From assembly GCA_009760855.2 (NCBI GenBank), contig WPIO01000224.1:1-64000 (forward strand): DNA of 64,000 nt, in the 5' to 3' direction. The stretch is from Cristatella mucedo. Its lineage: Eukaryota > Bryozoa > Phylactolaemata > Cristatellidae. The notes beneath the pieces were generated by a model. It saw nothing but the letters and a program-made list of their open reading frames with translations, was not told the origin of the DNA and ran no database searches. This document shows positions 46,136 to 57,492 of this stretch, piece by piece. The position numbers and the translations under genes were made by a program. Position 1 is the first letter of the stretch. Every line of letters begins with the position of its first letter.

Positions 46136-48477
46136 CGGCTACAACGATATTAACTCATGGAAAATTAACTCGAGTCGAGATGCCAAACTGGAGAGCGCGG
46201 TGCGAGCCAAGATAGCACGCTGGCCGTTATTAACTACGATAGCCGGTGCTGCATTCCTCTCGCCCTCATTCCTGAGAAGCTAAGCGAAGGCTTGCGAACG
46301 AAGTGCAACAGCTGCGCGGAGGATCGACTATCCTTGCGCAGCTGTTTCTCTCGTCGTCACCTTTGACGGTGCGTCTTGCGCTTACAATCTTTCGCCCTCT
46401 CTCTGCACCCCGCCCGTTTCAAACTGCCCTGGATATTGTTGTTATGTCGTTGGGGGTTAGACGCCCAACAGAAACCGCGAGCGAAACGGCTCAAAACGCT
46501 GCGATAAGCGCATAAATCTTCGTCGCCCGTTCGTCACACTAACGTGAAGCGTCAATGAAAACCCGGCGACTCAATTAAACACGAAAGATACTGACGTTCA
46601 GAAATTTTTGCCGCAGAGAAGATCTGGGTGGTTCCGACCGTTCGCGTGAAAGTTTGGCAAACGATTGACCTGTCGCTGAGCACGCACCGAGTGAAGCTGC
46701 TGGCGGCAGTTGGCGAAGTACGCGAGGCAGCGGCAGCGCATGCGGAAGTCCTCAATTCACGACCAGATAAGATTAAGCTTTACATAGAACTAATTAGGCT
46801 GGCCACTTCCATCGTAGGTGTAGTAGGACGTGAGCTATCGTGTCCTATCGGGGGTTATGCTGTGCTCGAGGCGATTCTCGTCGAACAGGACCAAACGCCC
46901 ACCGTCGCGCCTGTCCGATGGGGCCTGGGCTCAACCGCTCCGCGCCACTGGGAGGCGGCTGTATTTGCAGAGCAGCATTCTACGAGCTTGTCGCCAGGGC
47001 TCGGATACCGTCGGCGCGCCGATTCAAGCTCGTTTTTCTTCTCAAGAGTATGGCTAGCGGCGTTAACTTTAAGCGAGCTTAGAACAAAAGGTCTGCCGCT
47101 CTTGCAATCGATTCTTCTCGAGCATCCGCTTGCGACCCAAACGCCAGAGAGCGTCGAAGTGTTTTTAGACTGAGCGCCAAGAGGCAGCGTCCGAGGCTTT
47201 GAGCTGCGGGAGGCGGCGCGGTGCGGCTGCACGCTCTAGCCAAGCAGCCACGGAGCAGCTCTCGGCGCGGGCAGCTGGCCTCGTGCGGCCGCAGAGAACA
47301 AGCGAAATGACAAAATGAGCCGGCGCAAGCCGGAATGGCGGGCGAGCCGGAATGCAGAGTCGCAAAGCTCAAACTTTACACTCAAAGTTCCGTTACGTTC
47401 CTCTCTGAAGCCTTTCGTCTGCGGCCCGTCTCCTCGGAGGCGAGCGTTTCCGGAGTGGCTCGAAAAGCCAGTCGACTGCAGCGACGGCTGCACTCGACGC
47501 GCTGCTGCGGGACTGCCGTCTCAGCGCCGCGAACGCCGGGGCCGCCGGACCTGGACGGAAGCTAGAAAAGGCTTAGCCCGGATCTGCCGTCTGCTTGTGT
47601 CGGGGCTTCAACGGTCGCGTTCCGCGCCACGATTCCCGCTAAGGCTTCCTTCTGTTTGCTACCGGATTCTTCCGACGGACCGCTAAGTTGAGTTGTATCT
47701 CTCCGTCTACTCGGTCACCGCCTCTCGGACGGCCTAGCCGGTCCGCATTGCTCGATGGCTCGCGCCCGCCGCAGCTCGGCGATCGGGAGGTCGGAGGTCA
47801 GACCTCGGCTAGCGCTACGGCTCCGTCAGTTGCTCAGCAACTGAGCGGCTAACTCTCAGCGATAGCTCGCTCTCTCGGCGCCAATCGCTCGACCAGAGAG
47901 CGTATTCCGAAAAAGAAATCGGCGACGGTCATACCCGGGCTCGCTTGCAACGGCAGCAGGGGGAGACGTGGCAACACGAACTAACTCCCGACAGATGCGA
48001 TCGCCTAATGCTTACTAAATTGGCTAAAAGATTTACACTCTGCTCGTCGAGGGCTCCAAGACGGATGCTGCGACTTCGAGGTGAAACCATAGCGCGTCTT
48101 AGATGCACCTGCGAAAAAAATTGACTCGTGTTGGTGCAGAGTTCGCTCGCTTCACGCTTCGGTAATGTCGTGGAGACCCTCGCGAGCAGGGCTCGCTGGG
48201 CTCAGTCGCCTGGCGAGAGGCATCGACGTCCTCCTACTAGCGATAGCAGACAGCTCTAAGGACAGTATTTCCGGTTGCGAAAAGCGTGAGAGCATTGTGT
48301 TTTTTTTACGTTTCTGCGCTACTATACCTTGAATCCAGAGCGAAACATGGAATTGACCGCAAACGCTAACTAGTCTGTCTGGTAAAATGATCAAACATTT
48401 AGGCAATTTGTGAAGCTCTCTTCCTTCCCCACCAGCCTCAGCACCATTCATCCATCCGTACCGTACCATGCGTACCG
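46136..48477. other. Unique sequence, CpG-rich at about 46900-47900
   Basis: Contains a 181-codon plus ORF (46628-47173) whose first third (KLLAAVGEVREAAAAHAEVL) could be a helix but which has no recognisable motif. Overlapping minus ORFs of 125 codons make composition a sufficient explanation. Confidence 0.35.
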
Positions 48478-48807
48478 CCCGTCGTACCACCGGCTTTTCG
48501 AAATCCAAAACTGTTTGCCAGTACCTCGTACAAAGCTCAAATACTTTGGAGACCGTGCATTTAGTTCGTATGCTCGCAAAGCCTGGAACTCACTTCTGAC
48601 TTGCGTCACGACATCCCCTGGCTTGACCACATTTAAAAGAACTTAAAAACCCGCCTATTTAGCACAGCATTTAGTGGGTCATTGCGATTTGTCCTTCGTA
48701 AATGCGTGCTGACACTGTGCATGCTGCCACTAACTACATTTGCATGCTGACCCTGTGCAAGTCCACCCTAAATATGTTATTCATGTTTATCAAGTATTAT
48801 ATCCAGT
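48478..48807 (+). mobile_element. LINE-A copy 1, left part (split by copy 2)
   Basis: C-terminal block (PRTKLKYFGDRAFSSYARKA) and 3' UTR up to GTTTATCAAGTATTATATCC, where it is interrupted. The rest of its 3' end is at 49663-49765. Confidence 0.88.
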
Positions 48808-49662
48808 ATAATAGGTGTCATATTCCAAAGCGACCTCTCGTTAGACGACCACATCAGCTCCACAGTCAAATCTGCCTATTTTCAGCTTCATAACATTGCT
48901 AAAATTTGGGCTTGTTTAAATAAGGATACCACATCTAAGTTGGTCAATGCATTCGCGACATCCTGTCTCGACTTCTGCAACTCACTGCTCGATGGCCTAC
49001 CGGCATGTGCAATCAGGCGATTGCAGCTGGTGCAAAACTCTGCAGCTAGGCTTGTCTGTCGTGAGCGTTGCAGTTGCCACATCACACCACTTCTCGCCGA
49101 CCTGCACTGGCTACCAGTCAAGCAAGGCATCAACTTCAAGGTTTTATCGCTCGCTTTTATGTCACTTCATTCTTTGGCTCCAGCCTATCTCTCAGTTCTA
49201 ATCCATCACCGGACCCAACATCATACCACCTGCTTTTTGGAATCCAACAGTCTGGAAATACCTCGTACAAACCTTAAATCCTCTGGAGACCGTGCATTCA
49301 GCTCGTATGCTCCCGAAGCCTGGAACTCCCTCCCAACCTGCGTCAGAAAATCCCCTGACTTGACCACATTTAAAAGGAACCAAAAAACACACCTATTTGG
49401 GACAGCATTTAGTGGGTCCCTGTGATTCTTCCGTCATGTGCTTGTGTGCTGACACTGTGCATGCTGCCTCTAAACACATTTGCATGCTGACCCTGTGCAT
49501 GTCACCCCTAACCATGTTATTCATTTTGTTTGTTTTTCAAGCATGATTTTACTTACCATTCAATTGCATTTCCCTTTGCAGCAATTGTAAAGCGCCTAGA
49601 AAGAGATTAAGTTCTCTGAGGGCGCCTTATCAAGAACATTATTATTATTATTATTGTTATTA
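48808..49662 (+). mobile_element. LINE-A copy 2, nested in copy 1
   Basis: Begins inside the thumb block (GVIFQSDLSLDDHI equivalent at about 48814) and runs to a complete 3' end with hairpin (about 49589-49627) and ATT tail. An open frame at 48940-49425 (161 codons) covers LQLVQNSAARLVCRE, TPLLADLHWLPVKQ and the C-terminal block to AFSGSL. It is closely similar to the 39880 copy, with the same stop position, so the two are of similar age. Confidence 0.93.
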
Positions 49663-49765
49663 TACCATCATTCACTCGCGCTTTCCCTTAGCAGCAAATG
49701 TAAAGCGCATAGAGTGAGATTGAGTTCTCTGAGGGTGCTTTATCAAGCGCATTATTCTTATTACT
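49663..49765 (+). mobile_element. LINE-A copy 1, right part
   Basis: Resumes at ACCATCATTCACTCGCGCTT, then GCAGCAAATGTAAAGCGCAT, hairpin and an ATT/CTT tail. This is exactly the piece missing from copy 1 at 48807. Confidence 0.88.
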
Positions 49766-49984
49766 ATTCCCGGAATAATGTGGTTGGTAGCCTGCGTAAA
49801 ACAGCCATCTGCCAGAAATTTGGACGTCATTTGGAATTACCAGATGCTGCTGGCGGTAGGCTGGCCGCAGCGAAGGCCGAGACTTGAGAGCCGAGCTAAA
49901 GAAAATTTGCGGACGATACGCTAAGCTACTTCTAATCAAGTTGCATGGGCTCGCCATAAATCAGCACATTGACTGAAACGTTCG

Positions 49985-50180
49985 GTCGCTCATTCATAGT
50001 TTCATTCATTTTCTTGCTCAAGCCTACCTCGCCGAACTGCTTTTCGATTAGCCTTGGTGATTTACCGCCCACTCTTTCGAGTTATCTATTCGATCATGCT
50101 TCCTATGCAGCACTTTAAAAAGCGATCAAACTATCTGAGGGCACTATACAAATGCAGTACTAACACTAATATTGTTATAA
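49985..50180 (+). mobile_element. LINE-A-like 3' fragment with internal deletion
   Basis: TCATTCATTTTCTTGCTCAA and GCCTACCTCGCCGAACTGCT match the LAPAYLSELL block. The sequence then jumps to a 3' UTR piece and a decayed tail (AGCGATCAAACTATCTGAGG, CACTATACAAATGC). Confidence 0.6.
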
Positions 50181-50389
50181 TTCGCGTTCCAGCAAGTTGA
50201 ACCAACCTCAATTTCTAGGCGACCGAGCTGTTAGTTCACTCGCTCAAGCAAATGCGCTCTAGCAAAAGATACTACTTGCGGCGGAACATCGCACCTCGGA
50301 GGCGATGGATAACGATCCTACCCCCAGTAACAATTCTGATTATCGGCCTGCCTTACCTGGCGCCTTAAGAACCTGCGTCCCTGATTGAG

Positions 50390-50880
50390 CGCTTCGCAGC
50401 ACGCTGCGAGAGAGCTTGGTATCCTATGCCAGCCCTGGAAGCGCACTAAAGCGCACGCGCTCACTCGGAGGCGCAGCCGTGCCCGGGCGCCAACGATCAG
50501 CAAGGGAGCTCGCGCGATCGCGTCTCTCCGCACGGTCGGCACTAAGGAAGGGGTTTTCGATAGCCTCCGCCGTCGCCGCCGTCGCCGCCGTCACCGCAGC
50601 GCTCCCGCCGCGATCGACGCTCTCCGCAGCTGCTCCGCTGCCTCGGCGGAGGCTCGGCGGACTGGACGGAGATTCGCCTAGAGCGGTCGGCGTGCGCTAG
50701 AAACCTCGGCGGGCGAGGAGAGCATCGATATCGGCGGCAGCGGCCGCGGCCGCGGCTACTGCATCGAGCGCATTGTGCACGCAGTGCGTCCGGCCACGGC
50801 CGCAGCTCTGCTTGCGAGGCCGTCGCCTCAAGCCGCTCTCACTCCCCCTACTCCTTACCTAGCCATCCTTGAGACGATGT
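50390..50880. other. CpG-rich island 6
   Basis: CpG-rich with CGCCGTCGCCGCCGTC repeats near 50572-50592 and CGGCCGCGGCCGCGGC near 50740. Overlapping ORFs without motifs. Confidence 0.5.
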
Positions 50881-50921
50881 AGGCGATCGCGGACGCGTCG
50901 AATTCTCTCAGCTCCCTAGCT

Positions 50922-51928
50922 ACATGCATTGTTGATGTCCACACATGAATGGCAGCAAACCTTCTTAAATGATTATGAGAAAACCAAATTACTAATCGTG
51001 GGCAAATTAAGTGTGATTCAGAAATTAGAAAGGCTAACGCTCAAAATCGGCTCTGCCGGCAAATCTCTTATTGGATTTGCACGAAATGTATGTGTTATTT
51101 TCAAGAGTGAGCTTACATTAGACGACTTCATTAGGTCTACAGTCAAGTCTGCCTAATTCCACCTATGCAACATTGCTATAATTCGAACTTGCTTTGACAG
51201 GGCTATCGCGTCTAAATTAGCTCATGCATTTAGACATACGGTCTTCCCTTCTTTAACTCACTGCTTGATTTTGTACCGGTATGTGAAATCAGGCGCTTAT
51301 AGTTAGTTCAATACTTTGTAGCTAAGCTTGTCTGTCGTGAGCGTCGCAGTTGCCACATCACACCGCTTCTCACCGATCTGCACCGGTTACTAGTCAAGCA
51401 ACACATCAGCTTAAAGATTGTTTCACTCATTTTCAAACTTCTTTATTATTTGACTCCTAACTATTGGATCTACTCCAACATCAGGCTGAGCATCGTCCCA
51501 CTAAACCTTTTGATATCTAATTGTTAACCAATACCTCAAACGGATCTCAAATCTCTTGGAGACCGTGCCTTTAGTTCGTATGTTTTTTAAAGCCTAGAAC
51601 TCACTTCCGAATTGCTTCACCATATCTCCTGACTTGTCCACGTTTAAAAGAACATGCTTAAAACGCATCCATTTACGACCGCATTTAGTGGGTCCATATG
51701 ATTCGTCCTTAGTGTGCTTATACGTTCTGACACTGTGCATGCTGCCACTAACCACGCTTGCATGCTGACCCTGTGTGTGTCACCCCTTAAAAATGTTACG
51801 CTTGTTCATTAAGCAAGCTAACACTAGCCATTTAAGCATGCTTCCCCTACATCAAATTTAAAGTGCCTATGAAAAGAGAGTGAGTTTTCCTAGGGCACTT
51901 CCCCAAATTTTTTAATATTGTTATTGTT
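50922..51928 (+). mobile_element. LINE-A 3' fragment, old
   Basis: Starts just after motif C (the AACIDDIRTWMAANFLKLND equivalent) and runs through KLSVIQKLERLTLKIGSAG, TLDDFIRSTVKSA, the C-terminal block and the 3' UTR to a hairpin at 51860-51900 and an ATT tail. Stops and frameshifts throughout. The outer hairpin stem reads AAGTGCC/GGCACTT in place of AAGCGCC/GGCGCTT. Confidence 0.9.
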
Positions 51929-52499
51929 GGCCTAAGTGGCTTCTAGTGAGCATTCCGGTAGCCGATGGACTTCATCTCACGAACGGCTTTTCTCCTACAC
52001 GCTCGAGAGGACGTTCGGTCTGTCCGCTGCTTTCTGTCAGCTAAGAGCAACCCCGACATAATAATAAGGCGATCACGGCAAGAGCTTGGAGTCCGGCACT
52101 TAGCGTCCTCTTGGAGGAGGCTTAAGTGCCGTAGCTGACTATCGCTGGTCAGGATGCGGTCTTCTTCCGTATCCCGACCCTCAGTATCCTCCGGGCCCTC
52201 GGTCCGGTGCAAACCAAGAGCAAGATTTTCGGACTGCCGCGGATGGAGAAAGTTACGCAAGCGGAGAGTCTTTCACTTTAACGCGCTGACGAATCAAGCA
52301 GTGCAGCGATCGATGCTGGGACGCGTCTTCGGAGCTGGCGTAATCGCTGGGCACGAAGCGAGAAGGCCGTCAAAATATGCGCGATTCGCCGTTTATCTGA
52401 AATCAACTTAATGTAATGTAATTTACCTCCGTCTCTAACTTCTCAGAGACAATGTAGCTGGTAAGCTCCGGAGTTTCATATACTTAACACTATGAAAAC
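51929..52499. other. Unique sequence, nothing recognised
   Basis: Short ORFs only. Confidence 0.35.
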
Positions 52500-52645
52500 A
52501 TTTCTTTTTTTACATCGCCCTAAGAGAACGCCATCTCTACCCAGGCGATTTACATACGCCCGCGACTTCCATCTCTCATCACTTGCATTCATCCCCAAAA
52601 TTTGGTCGTTGAAGGCGAGCACCTTTACCTTGGGGCCAAACTGGG
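52500..52645 (-). mobile_element. SINE-1 copy, diverged
   Basis: On the minus strand: TTTGGCCCCAAGGTAAAGGT and GCTCGCC (A-box region), a decayed B-box region, then GTAAATCGCCTGGGTAGAGA and the hairpin-shaped tail with stem ATCGCC/GGCGAT. Block order and spacing support SINE-1. Confidence 0.65.
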
Positions 52646-52739
52646 GCTTAGACGAAGTCCGGCGTCGCGCGGACCGATGGCGATGCCTAGTTACTCAACG
52701 GAATTTATGTAACAACCCGTAGGCTCGGCTGACGCGCGA

Positions 52740-53800
52740 GCATTCTCGCTCGCGATCGCCCTTAGTTCTTTAGCAATAGCAGATGGGCATTTTTCGTAAC
52801 TGGTGGTACTGCCGCCGCAGCCGATGTCGCTGGCGCCGGCACTATTGACGAAGGCATGTTAGCTTCGCAGCGGCCACCGGCTTGACCGACGTAGTCTCGC
52901 CAGCTCAGCACGCTCCCGCGCTTTAATAGGACGCGACCTGAGCGAGCATCGCGTCTGCGCCATTCGCTTCTAATGAAATCGCTCGAGCCGCTCATTTGCG
53001 CTCGGTGGAGCGCGCTTCTGCACCTCGCACCGCGCGAGCGGCAGAGTCGCTTCCTCCGGCGAACGCGCGCGCCAGCGAGCCACGCCTCCTAGTCGCTTCG
53101 TGGACGCAGCGTTCTGGCGCCGATGGCCGGCTCAAAACGTCGCCCGCTCCTACGTCGCCCGAATCGTTAGCTACCTTCTTGCCTCCGCTACTAACGAGCG
53201 TCCGGTGCGCTCGGCAAAGGCCGGCGTGAGCGCTTGGTGCTCATTCCGCCAGGATGTCCGATGGCAGCGCGAGCGGCGCCGTCCGCTGGCAACTCTGCCG
53301 GGTTGCCGGCTCGCGCGAGCGACCGGCAGTCGTATCGCGTTTGCAGCGGCAGCAGCAGCAGCAGCACGCTGGCTCCTCCCGCTGCGGCGGCGGCGGCGTC
53401 GCCGCGCCACTCGAGCGCCATCTGTTCCGCCGACTGTGCGCGCGCCGCGGACGCCGCGGCGCGCGCACAGTCGGATGCTGCTGACGCTCGTCCAGTTCGT
53501 CGCGGCTCGTCCAGCGGCCGGAAGCGAGTCGGGAAGCGAGCCGCGAGCGGCCGCTGGGCCTCCGCTCGCGTCGCCAGGATTCGCCCAGCCGCTAGCTTGA
53601 GATCGGCTAGCTCGGCCCTAGGCCCACGGTGCGCGCGAGGGCGTGCGAGGCGAGGCGAGCGAGCGCTTCGAACTTCGCACTGGGATCGATTGAACGCGCG
53701 CGCGGGCGCCCGACCGTCTTTATCTTCGGATGCGAGCTCGCGAGCGCGCGCGCGCGCGCGGCCACTCGCGAGACGTCGCGAGCGGAGCCTCGTAACTCGT
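52740..53800. other. CpG-rich island 7
   Basis: Very CpG-rich; contains the perfect palindrome at 53430-53474 and a CAGCAGCAG run near 53346-53364. ORFs of 166 and 195 codons (plus) overlap ORFs on the minus strand, all Ala/Arg/Ser-rich. Confidence 0.55.
53430..53474. repeat. Perfect 45-bp palindrome with 3-nt centre
   Basis: Left arm 53430-53450 (ends CGCGCGCCGCGG) and right arm 53454-53474 (starts CCGCGGCGCGCG) are exact reverse complements over 21 bp around a central ACG. The stem is almost entirely G:C, so hairpin or cruciform formation would be very stable. Confidence 0.95.
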
Positions 53801-53812
53801 GCCGCGTTGGAC

Positions 53813-53833
53813 GGTAGGTAGGTAGGTAGGTAG
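53813..53833. repeat. (GGTA)n microsatellite
   Basis: Five units of GGTA at the end of a CpG island. Confidence 0.9.
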
Positions 53834-53964
53834 CGCTTCCAGGCTAACGAAGGCCTGTCTCAGCGAGGAGAGGTTAGCGGCGATGCTGTGGCAGCGCGGC
53901 GACGCTCTTGGAATGTCTATCACCGGCACGCGACTAGCGCTCACCGCTCGTGACGGGCACCGCC

Positions 53965-54305
53965 ACACCGCTTTGAATTTAAAATCTTTTGGAAACCATG
54001 TCTTTAGCTCCTACGCTCCAAATATCTGCAACTCAGTCTCAAATGACCTCGCTGCATCATCTGACTCGACGATATTTAATAAGATGCTCATTACGCACTT
54101 GCTCCTACAAGCATTTGCTCGGTCTCCTTGCGAATTGTCCTTTGCTTGCCTATGCGGGCTGACATCCTGATGCTGATGCTGCCACTAAACATAGCGTTCG
54201 CACTGACATTCTGTACGTTACCAAATGCTTCCTCTACAGCATCTGTAAAGTTCCTAGAAAGAGATCGGGGTCTCTGATGGCTTCGTACGTATATAGTACT
54301 GCTAC
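53965..54305 (+). mobile_element. LINE-A-related 3' fragment
   Basis: Encodes LNLKSFGNHVFSSYAPNICN, then a diverged C terminus and a 3' UTR with GCTGCCACTAAACATAGCGT and tail GTAAAGTTCCTAGAAAGAGA...TCTCTGATGGCTTCGTAC. More diverged than the other copies and possibly a separate subfamily. Confidence 0.75.
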
Positions 54306-54689
54306 TATGCCACTGCAGCAGACTCGGCCATGGCTACTCGACTCTCGGGGTTCTCGTGCCGATATCAGGTCAAGGTAGAGAATTCTTTTTAGTGATTTAG
54401 GGCTACCGCACGAGCCACTCTGGGACTCGGTGACTCTGGGCACGCTGCAAGCGGCCCTAACTGCGTCCGCGCATTGCAAGCGGCAGCTGCGACTGAAAGT
54501 CCACTACGAGCCACACTTTCTGTGCAAATCGGTGACCAATCAGCTGCTGCGACGCCTCGCGGTTTTAAAAGGGTTCAAGAGCCTTAGCTTAGCGTGAACT
54601 CGTTAATTTGCTTTCCAAAGGTCACAGGGCCGGCTCGCGGTTCGACCTCTCGGTAGCACCGATGCCGTCGATGGCTAACAGCGTATGCC
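54306..54689. other. Unique sequence, nothing recognised
   Basis: No supported gene. Confidence 0.35.
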
Positions 54690-54693
54690 ACTC

Positions 54694-54733
<40 letters not shown>
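54690..54733. repeat. (CT)n microsatellite
   Basis: About 44 bp of CT with one AT break. Confidence 0.95.
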
Positions 54734-54735
<2 letters not shown>

Positions 54736-54909
54736 CGTCTTTCAAGTTACTGCTCCTAATCAGTGCACTCTTTCACGAGCGTGACTTGTGCTAAATCAGC
54801 AGGATTGGTGACGTATGCTCCGGCGACCTCGCGCCCGGACGAAGCGCTCCTCTTCCTCCTCCTCCTCGGCTCCACCACGGCTCGCCGCAACGACTTTGGT
54901 GGCGCTGTT

Positions 54910-55075
54910 TATTGCGGCGATAGCATAGGCGGTAAGATGCTCGCTTTTCATGGCCGAGCTCCTGGGTTCAAATCCTTAAGTGGACATTCCTTTATTGCTC
55001 ATTGCGAGCCGCGGCGATAGCCGCCGTGGCTCCTCGGCCGCTACACAAACGAGGCTGTCACATCAGCTGACATTC
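54910..55075 (+). mobile_element. SINE-2 copy
   Basis: The head CATAGGCGGTAAGATGCTCG and B box GGTTCAAATCC (about 54964-54974) fit a tRNA-like promoter. The body TTGCTCATTGCGAGCCGCGG and GTGGCTCCTCGGCCGCTACA, then CAAACGAGG and CATCAGCTGAC, match the SINE-2 layout. Confidence 0.65.
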
Positions 55076-55099
55076 TTTTTTTAATCGGCTGTCCATCTC

Positions 55100-55397
55100 G
55101 CACAGCGTCCAGCCGACGGAGAGACGCGCCAGCTATCGATGATGCTCCTTTGTGCGGTCGCCACCTGCAGCAGCGATGGGCGTTCGCACGGTGGCGGCGC
55201 GGGGCTAGCCGGCACCGGTCGCCTCCGTCGGCGGCTAGTGAGACGCGCGCGCGCCGAGCTGTTCGCTCAAGTTGTCGAGGGCGACGCAGCGACAGCAGAC
55301 AGCAAAGGGCTTTGGGCGATACAATGCGACCAGTGCGAGCACGCACGCGCGCGCGCGGTGGGTGAGGCCAGCACGCGCGAGCGGCGCCACTGCGGGG

Positions 55398-55435
<38 letters not shown>

Positions 55436-55960
55436 TCACCTTCCGCCTGCGCCCTTCCATCCTCCGCCTGCAGCACGGGCGCGTCCGCTGTGGCCAACGG
55501 CAGCCGCGGCGGTGCAGCGAGGCGGCGCGAAGCCGTAGCCAGCGGTCGCAGCGCTCGAGCGCGTCTCGCCGACGCATTCGCGGATGCAGCCTCCTTCCGC
55601 TACTGCCAGCCGTTCGCGGCTCTGATGTCGCGGCGTTAATCGCGAGTCGCGTGCATGCCGGTCGATGGCAACGGCCGCCATTCCGCCGATCCCAGTCCCA
55701 GTGGCGAACTCGCTCTCCGTCGACGGATGGCGACGATCGCCCACCAGTGCTCGCGTGAGTCGGCCGCCCGTCGCGTGCGAATGGCTCAGTAAGGGCGGGG
55801 TGGTGCGCGCTTTGAGCTAAGTTGCGCTCGACGCGGATTTGAGTCGGGTCTCCTTACACCGTCGTCGCAAGGCGACGCGATGCGACGCGAGCGACTCAAG
55901 CGCGCGGCGCATGGCGGCGCTCCGGCTTCTCCTTCGGGTCACGCCGAGGTCACGGAAATT
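55100..55960. other. CpG-rich island 8 with (CCG)n tract
   Basis: CpG-rich, with about 36 bp of pure CCG repeat at 55399-55434. ORFs of 166 codons (plus) and 178 codons (minus) overlap; the repeat gives Arg, Ala, Pro or Gly runs depending on frame. Triplet repeats of this type are common in 5' regions of animal genes, but no gene is recognised. Confidence 0.55.
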
Positions 55961-56159
55961 GCGTGTGCACGTGCAGCTGGAAGTTGCGTTTAGTTAGAGC
56001 GACTCCGTCGGGTTACCGTGCCTCCTGAACTAAACTTCTTTATAAGGCTTACGAGGTCACCTTAACGTTAAGTACAGCCAGCGGTGCCAAATATTATTAA
56101 AAAGCGCTTGCTCAGATAGATTTAAATTTACAGACTTCACGACTCAGGTCATTGACTCG

Positions 56160-57060
56160 TGTCTAACGGCCGCCGTTCGGTTTCGGCCGGCTGTGCGCTC
56201 GGGCGAGCGCTGCAGCGACTGCTGTCAGCGCGCCGCTGCCGAGCGTTCTACGAAGCTCTTCGACGAGCCAGAATTTGCGTTCTGTTGCGTCGAGCCTCGC
56301 GGCTGCGCCTCACTCTGTTAGCCTCACGTCCCGGACTGGAGCATTCGAGCGAACCCGCTACGCTAACGGGACTGCGAGGTCTCTCTAGCAGTGAGCACAG
56401 TCGATCCCATTTCGAACGCCAGCCAGCCGCTCCGATCGTCCGCCGCACGACGACGGCCGAGAACTGCTCGCGCGCTGCTCGTTGGCTGCTCGTTGGCTCG
56501 CGCCGAGCCAACCGCGTGCACCGCTCTCCGTCGCCAACACAACCCAACCGATCCCGGCACTCCGTCGTGTGGTCATGGAGCCTGTGCACTTACGGCTCAG
56601 GGCGCATACTTCGCGTAGCAGGGGACTAGGGGGAAGCGAGCTGGCTCCGTGCCAAACGACGACGTAGCGGCGCCGAATCGGCTCCCGTGGGCACTTCGCT
56701 CTCGTGCCGAAAGTGTGCACCGATCTGTAAGCAGACGACGCCGTAGTAGTTGCTCAGCCGGCGCCGTCGCTGCCGCGTCAAAGCCGATACAGTCGGTCGG
56801 CCGTCGTCGGGTCGGCGTGCGACGAGAAAATGTCGGCCGCCGAGCGGGCTGAAACTGGCGAACCTGTTGGGTGGGCTGGCGCGGTTGCGGGCGCGGGCGT
56901 CCGAGCTGAGCAGAGCGTCGAGCGTAGGGAGCCGCGCGCGGAGCTGCGTCACGCAGATCCGGCGTCCACGCAGCGTTCCCTCCGCCGCCGCCCCTCCCCC
57001 GCACCGGTTTGGCGGTGAAGGCAGATTTAGAACGACGGCCTAATAGCTGGGCTACGAGCT
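56160..57060. other. CpG-rich island 9
   Basis: GC-rich with overlapping ORFs of 156 codons (plus) and 157 codons (minus), no motif. Confidence 0.5.
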
Positions 57061-57344
57061 GTTGCCTCAAGTCCGGGTACCTTTTGGGGGCTCGATTGGG
57101 AAACTAAATGGGTGGGTTTCGAACGCTGTATGGCTTCTAAAAGAATCCGTGCGATTTCAGAGCTTTGACTGAGCTACGGGTCTCTCTACACAGGCTTCGA
57201 CGCTGAGAGTAGAAACACTGCCACCTCGACTGACGCCCTTCAGTACTCATCCTTCAGCTTACATAGGTTCACCACAAATCAGTCTGCTTTTCCAGTCGAA
57301 TTTACATATAACAGTTAAATACACACACGTATACGCACACATGT

Positions 57345-57345
<1 letters not shown>

Positions 57346-57394
<49 letters not shown>

Positions 57395-57417
57395 GTATAT
57401 ATATATATATATATATC
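57346..57417. repeat. (TA)n tract
   Basis: About 70 bp of TA broken by GTATA. A shorter TA tract lies at 57479-57492. Confidence 0.95.
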
Positions 57418-57492
57418 TAAATAATATGCACATAGACTTATACATAATTACATATATTCTTGTGTACAGAAAATATTTAATATATATATATT

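Noticed and set aside
46628-47173. 181-codon plus ORF
   Set aside because: No recognisable domain, overlaps a 125-codon minus ORF, and CpG-rich in its second half. Protein search would be decisive.
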